NCBI RefSeq assembly: GCF_000167355.1
Contig: NZ_AAEW02000019.1
Coordinates: 1-64,000, forward strand
Origin: Desulfuromonas acetoxidans DSM 684
GTDB taxonomy: Bacteria > Desulfobacterota > Desulfuromonadia > Desulfuromonadales > Desulfuromonadaceae
Length of the DNA: 64,000 bases
Direction: 5' to 3'
In this document: piece after piece, positions 54,444 through 62,622 of the stretch
Numbering within the stretch: position 1 is the stretch's first letter
Layout: each line of letters opens with the position of its first letter
The notes under the pieces: generated by a model
Seen by the model: only the letters and a program-made list of their open reading frames with translations
Told to the model about the DNA's origin: nothing
The model's database searches: none
Position numbers and translations under genes: made by a program

Positions 54444-55844
54444 ATGGTTGAACTGGCATTGATCGACAAGATCGTCATCGTCGTCTATCTGATGTGTATT
54501 CTTGGCGTTGGTTTGTGGGCCGGACGTCGGGTCACGGAACTGGAAGAATACGCTGTTGCCGATCGTAACTACAATTCGTTGATCATTGCCGCGACACTGT
54601 CGGCTTCCTTTATTGGCGGCGGATTCACCATGGGCAATGCCGAAAAGGTCTTTTCCGTCGGTATTATCAATATCGTAGTTCTGTGGGGGTTCAGTCTCAA
54701 AGAGTTGCTGGTGGCGCGCTACATTGCCCCTAATGCCGGACGCTTTCCCAAGGCTATTTCGGTGGGTGACGTGATGGAGGTGGATTACGGCAAGGTCGGC
54801 AAAGTGGTTACCGGTGTGTTTTCGGTGTTGCTGTGCGCCGGTATCCTCGGTGCCCAGATCGGCGGCATGGGCTATCTGTTCAACCTGTTTCTTGGCATCT
54901 CTGTTCCGGCCGGAATTCTGATCGGCATGGGGATCATCATTGTCTACGATACGATCGGCGGTATGCGGGCCGTCGTGGCCACCGATGTGCTGCAGTTTGT
55001 GGTGCTGTCTCTTGGTATCCCTCTGTCATTGATTCTCGGTATTTACAGTCTCGGCGGTCTTGAGATGATGCAGAGTCGTTTACCTTCCGGTCATCTGGAG
55101 GTGTTCGGATCGATCAGTCTGGTTAAATTCCTCTCGCTGTTTCTCACTTTTCTGCTTGGTGAAACCCTGGTGCCACCCTATGTGCGTCGTTTGTTCATCA
55201 GCAAGGATATCCGCCACTTGTGTCGGGGGACGTTTTTTAGCGGGATGTTTTCCATTCCCTTCTTTGCTGTTTCCGGCTGCCTGGGGTTGGTGGCTCTGGC
55301 GCTCAATCCGCAGATTGATCCAAACCAGGCCATTCCCTATGTGGTGCAATCAGCTCTGCCTATCGGCCTGCGTGGTCTGGTGATCGCCGGGATTATTGCC
55401 GTGGTGATGTCGTCTGCCGACTCGTTTCTCAACAGCGCTTCGGTGGCGTTTGTCAACGACATCGTCAATCCGCTGCGTAAGGAAAAGCTCAGTGAGCAGC
55501 GCGGTTTGCTGTGGGCGCGGCTGGCCACCTTGGTGACGGGAGGTCTGGCGATTATCTTTGCCATCCGCATTCAAAGCCTGCTCGATATCCTCATCTATGC
55601 CTACAATTTCTGGTCGCCAATTATCCTGGTACCGCTGGCAGCGACATTGCTGGGTTACCGCGCATCGAAGCTGGCTTTTGTCGCCGGTGCTGCGGCCGGT
55701 CTTGTCGGTGTCTATGTGTGGAACGCCATGCTCGGTAGCCCCGGCGGTTTTGATGGTTTGTTGATCGGCGTGTTTGCCAATCTGACCGTCTTTAGCACGG
55801 TCAATGTGCTAACGCCTTCGCCTGCTGTCGCAGCGGATGTCTGA
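54444..55844 (+). CDS. Sodium:solute symporter (SSS family)
   Basis: 466 residues with about 13 membrane helices and the SSS pattern LIIAATLSASFIGGGFTMGN, GVMSSADSFLNSASVAFVNDI-type core (VVMSSADSFLNSASVAFVND). Family members import sugars, proline, pantothenate or nucleobases with Na+. The deaminase gene 80 bases downstream makes a nucleobase or N-heterocycle the most likely cargo. The ATG at 54444 follows ATGAGGTG; the in-frame GTG at 54438 is less convincing. Confidence 0.9.
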   Translation: MVELALIDKIVIVVYLMCILGVGLWAGRRVTELEEYAVADRNYNSLIIAATLSASFIGGGFTMGNAEKVFSVGIINIVVLWGFSLKELLVARYIAPNAGRFPKAISVGDVMEVDYGKVGKVVTGVFSVLLCAGILGAQIGGMGYLFNLFLGISVPAGILIGMGIIIVYDTIGGMRAVVATDVLQFVVLSLGIPLSLILGIYSLGGLEMMQSRLPSGHLEVFGSISLVKFLSLFLTFLLGETLVPPYVRRLFISKDIRHLCRGTFFSGMFSIPFFAVSGCLGLVALALNPQIDPNQAIPYVVQSALPIGLRGLVIAGIIAVVMSSADSFLNSASVAFVNDIVNPLRKEKLSEQRGLLWARLATLVTGGLAIIFAIRIQSLLDILIYAYNFWSPIILVPLAATLLGYRASKLAFVAGAAAGLVGVYVWNAMLGSPGGFDGLLIGVFANLTVFSTVNVLTPSPAVAADV

Positions 55845-55923
55845 TGGTGATCGCACGGGTGTGATGTCATTGAGGTAAGAGAACAGATTCTTAGCCACGG
55901 TGGTGTGACTGACGGAGGACGGT

Positions 55924-57198
55924 ATGGTCGATTTGCTGGTAAAACGGGCACGGACAGTTGGTCGGAATGATCTGGTGGATATCGCCTGTCGTGATGGGCG
56001 CATCGTCGAGGTTGGTCCCGATCTGGCGATTACGGCAACGCAGGAGATTGACGCCGCCGGTCAGTTGGTGACACCGCCGTTTGTCGACAGCCATTTTCAC
56101 ATGGATGCGACGTTGGCCCTGCACGATCAGCAGCGGCGCAATGTCAGCGGAACGCTGTTGGAAGGGATTGCCCTGTGGGGCGATCTGAAGCCGGAGCAGA
56201 CCGTGGAGCGCATCAGCGAGCGGGCCATGAAGCTGTTGTCGTGGTCCATCGCTCGTGGCACGTTGGCCATTCGCTCCCATGTCGATATCTGTGATCCGCA
56301 GTTGCGTGCCGTTGAAGCTCTGGTGGCGGTGCGCGAACAGATCAAACCCTATGTGGATCTGCAACTGGTCGCCTTTCCCCAGGACGGCTATCTGCGCGAC
56401 CCCAAGGCCAAAGCGCAACTGACGCGCGCCCTCGATCTGGGCGTCGATGTCATCGGCGGCATTCCCCATTTTGAACGCACCATGGATGATGGTGCTGAGT
56501 CGGTGCGTCAACTGTGTGAACTGGCGGCCAAACGCGGTCTGATGGTCGATATGCACTGCGACGAATCCGATGATCCGTTGTCGCGTCACATCGAGAGTCT
56601 GGCCTATCACACCCAGCGCTGTGGTTTGCAGGGGCGGGTGACCGGTTCCCACCTGACCTCCATGCACAGCATGGACAATTATTATGTCAGTAAATTATTG
56701 CCGCTGATGGCCGAGGCGCGGATCAATGCCATCTGTAATCCCTTGGTCAACATGGTGCTGCAGGGACGTCACGATACTTATCCGAAGCGGCGCGGCCTGA
56801 CACGGGTCAAGGAGATGCTGGCCGCCGGAATCAATGTCGCTCTGGGGCACGATGACATAGTCGACCCGTGGTATCCCCTCGGCAGCCACGACATGCTCGA
56901 AGTGGCGCACATGGGCGTGCATGCCCTGCACATGAGTGGTACCACTGAAATGGAGCAACTGTTTGGCGCGGTTACCCGCAACGCGGCACGCATTCTCAAC
57001 CTTGAAGGTTATGGCCTGGAGCCGGGATGTTATGCCGACATGGTAGTTTTGCAGGCGCCTGATCCCATTGAGGCTCTACGCCTGCGGGCCACCCGCCTTA
57101 AAGTCATTCGCCGTGGCCGGGTGATTGCTGAAAGCGCCCCGCAGTGTTCGCATCTGCACCTCGGCGACACGACGCTGGGTGTGGATTTTTCCCTCTGA
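55924..57198 (+). CDS. Cytosine deaminase-like metal-dependent hydrolase
   Basis: 424 residues of the amidohydrolase/CodA family. Metal-binding motifs are visible: PPFVDSHFHMD (first HxH), SHVDICD, MHCDESDD (the general-base glutamate region) and LGHDDIVDPW. It would deaminate cytosine or a related ring, giving uracil and ammonia. Start at 55924 follows GGAGGACGGT. Neighbours: a symporter before it and an acetolactate decarboxylase 25 bases after. CodA versus a related guanine/isocytosine-type deaminase cannot be fixed by eye. Confidence 0.85.
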   Translation: MVDLLVKRARTVGRNDLVDIACRDGRIVEVGPDLAITATQEIDAAGQLVTPPFVDSHFHMDATLALHDQQRRNVSGTLLEGIALWGDLKPEQTVERISERAMKLLSWSIARGTLAIRSHVDICDPQLRAVEALVAVREQIKPYVDLQLVAFPQDGYLRDPKAKAQLTRALDLGVDVIGGIPHFERTMDDGAESVRQLCELAAKRGLMVDMHCDESDDPLSRHIESLAYHTQRCGLQGRVTGSHLTSMHSMDNYYVSKLLPLMAEARINAICNPLVNMVLQGRHDTYPKRRGLTRVKEMLAAGINVALGHDDIVDPWYPLGSHDMLEVAHMGVHALHMSGTTEMEQLFGAVTRNAARILNLEGYGLEPGCYADMVVLQAPDPIEALRLRATRLKVIRRGRVIAESAPQCSHLHLGDTTLGVDFSL

Positions 57199-57223
57199 TT
57201 TTTTTAAACGACAGGATTGATCA

Positions 57224-57997
57224 ATGACAAAGATGTCTCGATACATACTGGTGTGCCTGCTGCTCCTGACCTGGAGCAGTGTTGTTTTTGCCGCTCAACC
57301 GGCTCTGGTACAGATTTCGACGATTGATGCCTTACTCGGCGGCATGTATGACGGTGTGACGACCATTGGAGATCTGAAGCAGCACGGTGATCTCGGCATT
57401 GGCACCTTTGATGGCCTCGATGGTGAGATGGTGGTGGTCGATGGCCAGGTGTTTCGTGTGCCTGCGGATGGCCACGTGATGCCGGTCAGTGATAACGAGA
57501 CGACACCGTTTGCCTCGGTAACCCGTTTTGCGCCGACGCGACACCTGTCGCTCGAACAGGGCACTGATCTTGCCGCTTTCACAGCGCAGATGGATAAGAT
57601 CATGGGTTCACCTAACCTGTTTTGTGCGTTCAAGGTCGAGGGGCTGTTCAAACATGTGCGAACCCGCAGCGTTCCCAAACAGAATAAACCCTATCCGCCG
57701 CTGGTCGAGGTGGTCAAACACCAGCCGGTATTTGAAATGGACAACGTGCGCGGTGTCCTGGTTGGCTTCTATTGTCCGCCCTTTGTCAAAGGGGTGAATG
57801 TGCCCGGCTATCATCTCCATTTTCTCAGTGCTGATCAGCAACAGGGCGGTCATGTCCTTGCCTTTGATGTCGAACAGGCCACGGTTGCACTGCAGCCGCT
57901 GCACAGGTTCACTCTGTTATTGCCGCAAGGGGGAGATTTCTCAACCATGGATCTTGAGCGTGACCGTGGTGCCGAGCTGGAGAAGGTGGAAAAATGA
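57224..57997 (+). CDS. budA: Acetolactate decarboxylase with signal peptide
   Basis: 257 residues. The first 23 residues are a Sec signal peptide (MSRYILVCLLLLTWSSVVFA), so the enzyme is expected outside the cytoplasm, as for the secreted Brevibacillus enzyme. Zinc ligands H197, H199 and H210 lie in GYHLHFLS and GGHVLAF. The conserved PFASVTRF and GFYCPPFVKG are present. Converts acetolactate to acetoin and CO2. It overlaps the next gene by four bases. Confidence 0.9.
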   Translation: MTKMSRYILVCLLLLTWSSVVFAAQPALVQISTIDALLGGMYDGVTTIGDLKQHGDLGIGTFDGLDGEMVVVDGQVFRVPADGHVMPVSDNETTPFASVTRFAPTRHLSLEQGTDLAAFTAQMDKIMGSPNLFCAFKVEGLFKHVRTRSVPKQNKPYPPLVEVVKHQPVFEMDNVRGVLVGFYCPPFVKGVNVPGYHLHFLSADQQQGGHVLAFDVEQATVALQPLHRFTLLLPQGGDFSTMDLERDRGAELEKVEK

Positions 57998-60900
57998 ACC
58001 AAAGGTCTGTGATGCGAGGACTGGTGTGGCGTGTTTTTCTGATCGTGGCCCTGATGGCATTACCTGTCGTACCGGTGATGGCGCAAACCGTGATCGGAGG
58101 CACGTCAAGCAAAGCTATGATCACCGAGCAGGGTGAGAGTCGCTATATCGTTCAGTTGGAGGGGCAACCTCTGGCGCTGTATCAGGGCGATATTCCCGGC
58201 TATGCGGCGACCAATCCGCGTGCTGCCGGGACAGACAGACTCGATCTTTCCAGCCCGGCCGCACAGGCGTATAGCGAATATCTGAGCCAGCAACGCCAGT
58301 TGTTTCTAAGTCAGGCTGAGGCGGTTCTTGGCGCGCCGCTGGAGGTTGTTCACGCCTATGCCATCACCTTCAACGGCGTCAGTGTCAATTTGACTGCGGC
58401 GCAGGCCAGTCTGCTGGGCAAGGTCCCCGGCGTGGTTCGCGTGCAACAGGAACAGGTTATTAAGCCGCGCCAGCATGAGTCGGGCAAGCCCCCGAGTGAA
58501 ACGATTACCCGTCATGCGCCACTCAACAACCGTCAGCGGATGACAGCGGTGACCCTGGTGCTGGTGGTGTGCGCCCTGTGCTGGGGGGCGGCCGAGGCAT
58601 TGTGTCGGCGGCGGTCGGCAACCCTGATGTGGTGGGGCATTGCCGTGGTGCTGACCTTGCTGATGGCGGCCTGCGGTTCGGGCGGCGATCATAAAACCGT
58701 GACCATCGAGTGGCCGTATGCCCACGATTGCTCGCCTGGTGTCGCCTGGATCAATGCGCCTCTGGTGTGGTATGGCGCGTTGTTCAGTCCGCCGTTCGGC
58801 ACCATGGGCGAAGGGGTGGTGGTCGGTATTATCGATACCGGCATCAATCCCCATAATCCGTCCTTTTTTGAAGTGGGTGGCGATGGCTATGAACACGACA
58901 ATCCGAAGGGAAAATTTTACGGCGTCTGCGATCCGGATAACCCCGATTATGATGCTGACTTTCCCTGCAACAACAAGCTGATCGGTGCCTGGGTGCTGGC
59001 GGATGACCGCGAAATCAATGTCGATACTGATGGTCACGGTAGCCATGTCGCGGCCACGGCTGCCGGCAACATCGTCTATGATGCGGCGGTGACTTTGGAT
59101 AGTGGTTATTACCTGTCCGCGATCATTTCCGGTGTGGCACCGCACGCCAATATTATCTCCTACAACACGGAAAAGGCCGATGGGTCACTCTCCGGAGATG
59201 CCATTATTGCTGCCATTGAACAGGCGGTGATGGATGAGGTTGATGTCATCAATATGTCACTGGGGGGAGGGAAGGCAAATCCGTGGACAGACACGGAATA
59301 CGGATTGCCATTACTGGCCGCTCAGGAGGCGGGGATTCATGTGGCCGTAGCCGCAGGCAATGACGGTCCCGGTGAAGAAACGGTCGATACACCGGGAATT
59401 ATCCCGTGGTTGACCTCTGTGGCGGCCACCACCCACGATATCTGCTATGTCAACACGCTGGAGTTTGTCGATGACGATGCGGATAAAGAGTCGATTTCCG
59501 GTCTGGCGCTCTCGTTAGGCTATGATGCGGCGGATATTGTTTATGCCGGCGATTATGGGGATGCGACTTGTACTGGCAGCTTTAATGGGTTGTTTGATGG
59601 CCAGATTGTCATTTGTGACCGTGGTGATAATGCTCGGACCGAGAAAGCGGAGCACGTTGAAGCCAATGGTGGCGGGGCGATGATCATGGCCGAGGTGGAG
59701 CCGGGAGGAAAAACTGCTCTGATTGCCGATGCCTGTGTGATTCCCTCGGTTCATATCGCCTATGATGATGCCGAGCAGCTCAAAGTCTGGCTGAATGAAG
59801 CGGCTACAGCGGGGCGGACTTTGCGTGGCTTGTTGACGGGGACCGAAGCCGTCAGTGATTCAATGGCTGGTGATATTGTAACGGGGTTCAGCTCACGGGG
59901 GGCAAACAGCGTCGTGCCGGAGATTATCAAGCCGGATATTGCCGCGCCGGGAGCGAATATCTTTGCTCCGGTTGCCGAAGCAAAGGGCTATGCAGTCTAC
60001 AACGGCACCTCTATGGCCAGTCCGCACGTGGCCGGGGTACTGGCTCTGGTCAAAGGACTGCACCCGGAGTGGAGCCCGGCTGAGGCGCAATCGGCGATTA
60101 TGAGCACATCGTGGACCGATGTGACCACGGATTATGTTGGCACGGCGGCGACGCCGTTTGATTGCGGTGCCGGGCGCATTAATGCCCCCTTGGCCATGCG
60201 CAGTGTGTTGCTGCTTGATGAACAAACCGACGCCTTTCGCCTGGCAGACCCGGCCAACTCATCCTGGGCCGAAGGTGGTCTGGATTCTACGCCGTTGACA
60301 CTGAACCTGTCTGCATTCGGTGATGGGAGTTGTATCGGACAAAGCCAATGGACACGGCAGCTGACCAACGTCAGCGAGGAAGTCACCCGTTGGAATGTAT
60401 CCGTTGTCAATGCGGAAAATCTTTCGCTGAGCGTGGTGCCGGACTCGTTTGAGCTGGCAGCCGGTGAGAGTATTGAACTGCAGGTAACTGCCGATGCCGC
60501 TGATGCGCCACTGAACGAGTGGCTTTTCGGACGTGTTGTGATCACGGAAGAGGCCGGACGCGTGCCGACGGAACATTTTCCGGTGGCGGTCTATCCTCAG
60601 GCCTTTTCCGTGCCCGAGACGCTGGAGGTGGTCAGCGATCAGATCAACGCCAGCGCTTCCTGGTACAATCTGCAGACATTCGGAGGGACGCAGATCACCG
60701 CCTATGGGCTGGTCGCAGCCCAGCAGACCCAAGAGTTGATGAGTTCTGACCCAACACCCGCCGATTATACCAACGATGATGGAGGTGTCGTCTGGCTGAC
60801 CGTCGATGTTCCTGAGGGAGCTCTGGCGTTGTATGTTGATGCCGATTCACAGGACTCTCCTGACATCGACATGTTTGTCGGTCAACAGGGCAGTGATGAG

Positions 60901-61239
60901 GAGATTGGCGTCAGTGCGACTGGCGGTGCCGATGAGTCGGTCACCATCATGAACCCCGAAGCGGGTCAATGGTGGATTGCCGTGCAGAATTTTGCGTCTG
61001 ACCGCGTTGATGATCTGGTAACCATCCGCTACGGCGTGGTCAATGAAGCGGATGCGGGGTTAGCGACCTTGACCGTCACACCGCAAAATCCAGTGACTAA
61101 TCCGTTTGTGCTGACAACCCAGTGGGATGTGCCGACACTTGAAAGTGGTGAGTACTGGTATGGAGTGGTCGGCATTGATGTGAACAGCGTCGATGGGCTG
61201 CAGGAAAAAATGATTCCGCTGCGGGTGATGGGAGAATAA
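57994..61239 (+). CDS. Cell-envelope subtilisin-like protease (S8, with PA insertion) and internal lipobox-like segment
   Basis: 1081 residues. Signal peptide at the N-terminus, an I9-like propeptide region (about 45-155), then two hydrophobic segments (183-203 and 212-226), the second ending in LMAAC (C227), and the S8 domain: D281 in GIIDTGINPH, H348 in DGHGSHVAATAAGN, S673 in NGTSMASPHVAGVLAL. A PA domain (about 505-610) is inserted between H and S, as in lactocepin-type proteases. The C-terminal 350 residues are beta-rich. ATG overlaps the acetolactate decarboxylase stop. The internal transmembrane/lipobox block is unusual. Confidence 0.87.
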   Translation: MNQRSVMRGLVWRVFLIVALMALPVVPVMAQTVIGGTSSKAMITEQGESRYIVQLEGQPLALYQGDIPGYAATNPRAAGTDRLDLSSPAAQAYSEYLSQQRQLFLSQAEAVLGAPLEVVHAYAITFNGVSVNLTAAQASLLGKVPGVVRVQQEQVIKPRQHESGKPPSETITRHAPLNNRQRMTAVTLVLVVCALCWGAAEALCRRRSATLMWWGIAVVLTLLMAACGSGGDHKTVTIEWPYAHDCSPGVAWINAPLVWYGALFSPPFGTMGEGVVVGIIDTGINPHNPSFFEVGGDGYEHDNPKGKFYGVCDPDNPDYDADFPCNNKLIGAWVLADDREINVDTDGHGSHVAATAAGNIVYDAAVTLDSGYYLSAIISGVAPHANIISYNTEKADGSLSGDAIIAAIEQAVMDEVDVINMSLGGGKANPWTDTEYGLPLLAAQEAGIHVAVAAGNDGPGEETVDTPGIIPWLTSVAATTHDICYVNTLEFVDDDADKESISGLALSLGYDAADIVYAGDYGDATCTGSFNGLFDGQIVICDRGDNARTEKAEHVEANGGGAMIMAEVEPGGKTALIADACVIPSVHIAYDDAEQLKVWLNEAATAGRTLRGLLTGTEAVSDSMAGDIVTGFSSRGANSVVPEIIKPDIAAPGANIFAPVAEAKGYAVYNGTSMASPHVAGVLALVKGLHPEWSPAEAQSAIMSTSWTDVTTDYVGTAATPFDCGAGRINAPLAMRSVLLLDEQTDAFRLADPANSSWAEGGLDSTPLTLNLSAFGDGSCIGQSQWTRQLTNVSEEVTRWNVSVVNAENLSLSVVPDSFELAAGESIELQVTADAADAPLNEWLFGRVVITEEAGRVPTEHFPVAVYPQAFSVPETLEVVSDQINASASWYNLQTFGGTQITAYGLVAAQQTQELMSSDPTPADYTNDDGGVVWLTVDVPEGALALYVDADSQDSPDIDMFVGQQGSDEEIGVSATGGADESVTIMNPEAGQWWIAVQNFASDRVDDLVTIRYGVVNEADAGLATLTVTPQNPVTNPFVLTTQWDVPTLESGEYWYGVVGIDVNSVDGLQEKMIPLRVMGE

Positions 61240-61251
61240 TCCGCTGTGAGG

Positions 61252-62622
61252 TCAGTCCTCTCGCTCAGATTGGGTGGGGTGCAATGGAAGGCTCATCTGG
61301 GTGATTCGGGGGCGAAGATCGCCGATGGACTGCCACAGACCGTCCTGCTCCATACCGGGTTGCAGGGTGGTGAGCACGGTTTTGCCCACATGCCAGCGGC
61401 CGTCCTCGCCCAGCAGGGAGGCCGTTTTTAATCCCCACAAGGTGTGCAGTACCACGGCGCGATCTTGATACTCTCCGACATACAGCATGATATGACCGGG
61501 CAGGCGGATCAGGGTGAGGAAAGGAATGCCCTGCTGTAAAATCGCCTGCTCACGCTGCTTTGGGCTGAGTTCGGATAACGGAATGATGGTGCCGACTTCA
61601 GCTTGTTGTGACGAATTGCGCGGCAGCCAGAGGCCGAATGGCGCAAACAGATCGCGAATGGTTGCCGAGCAGTCACGGCCGCCAAATTGCTCACCCCAGT
61701 CATAGGGTTGGCCCATCATTGGTTTAGCCACTTTGGCCAGATTGGCTGGGGTCAGTGGCACGGGAAGCGAGGCAACCGCTTCGGTGGCAATGGTCGCTTC
61801 ACAAAGGCGTGCGCGGTGTTTTTCATCCGCAACGGCAATCAACAGGGTCGCTTCTTGCGAAGACTGCTGTACCGCAGGAAGCAGCATGCCGGTGCGACCG
61901 CTGAAACGCCACTGATTGTCGCTATCGAAAACCGGGTGATTATCCTCAACCACGCCGACCAGAGGGCACGCCTCAATCCTGGCGATCTGTTCTTTGTTCA
62001 CCTCAGCTACGGCGTCCGCCGCAACCCAACCATAAACCGCCGCTGTTTCAACGAACACCCACGCCCGATCACGGGACTGGTGGGTGATTAAAACCGGCGT
62101 ATTGACAGGTAACGCAGCATGTTGCAACTGGTCAAATGGAAAACCCTGACCGGGGTGTTGCGGGTTGTTGAACAATGGCGCATGGGTCGGCAATGCTCGC
62201 GCTGAGCAGGTGTGCACCGTGATGGCCGGCTGATGGCGACTCGGATAGGCGTGTTGCCGGGTCTTGGCAGACAACGCCTGACGTTGGTCGGGGCGCAGCG
62301 CTTGCAGTGTTGCATCATACACCGGCTGATCATTGATCCAATCGATGGCCCAAAACGGTCGCTGGGTGGTCGATAACGGTCCAGGGCTGTGCCAGGGCAG
62401 GTAGTGGCGGGTGCGCTGAGCCTCGGCATGGTGCTGTTGTTCAATCCACGGAATCAGTGGCTGGTTAGCGTGTTGAGAATCGACAAATGCCTGCGGATCC
62501 TGAGGGATGTGCTGCAGGTCACGCGGCTGTGTTGAAGGCAGGGGCGCAGAGCAGGCGGACAACAGCACGCACGCGCAGGCAACGAGCAGCCCACGGAGGC
62601 CCGCTTTCCACAACTCCATCAT
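61252..62622 (-). CDS. NlpC/P60 (C40) cell-wall peptidase lipoprotein with SH3 domains
   Basis: 456 residues. Lipoprotein signal with lipobox LLSAC. Middle SH3b-like domains (WVFVETAAVYGWVAAD) and a C-terminal NlpC/P60 domain with the catalytic Cys in GGRDCSATIRDLF and His in GHIMLYVG, with a second His in VVLHTLWG. Cleaves peptidoglycan stem peptides. The preferred ATG is at 62622, which overlaps the stop of the EAL gene by one base; a GTG at 62625 is possible. Both genes are therefore coupled. Confidence 0.88.
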   Translation of the reverse strand: MMELWKAGLRGLLVACACVLLSACSAPLPSTQPRDLQHIPQDPQAFVDSQHANQPLIPWIEQQHHAEAQRTRHYLPWHSPGPLSTTQRPFWAIDWINDQPVYDATLQALRPDQRQALSAKTRQHAYPSRHQPAITVHTCSARALPTHAPLFNNPQHPGQGFPFDQLQHAALPVNTPVLITHQSRDRAWVFVETAAVYGWVAADAVAEVNKEQIARIEACPLVGVVEDNHPVFDSDNQWRFSGRTGMLLPAVQQSSQEATLLIAVADEKHRARLCEATIATEAVASLPVPLTPANLAKVAKPMMGQPYDWGEQFGGRDCSATIRDLFAPFGLWLPRNSSQQAEVGTIIPLSELSPKQREQAILQQGIPFLTLIRLPGHIMLYVGEYQDRAVVLHTLWGLKTASLLGEDGRWHVGKTVLTTLQPGMEQDGLWQSIGDLRPRITQMSLPLHPTQSERED

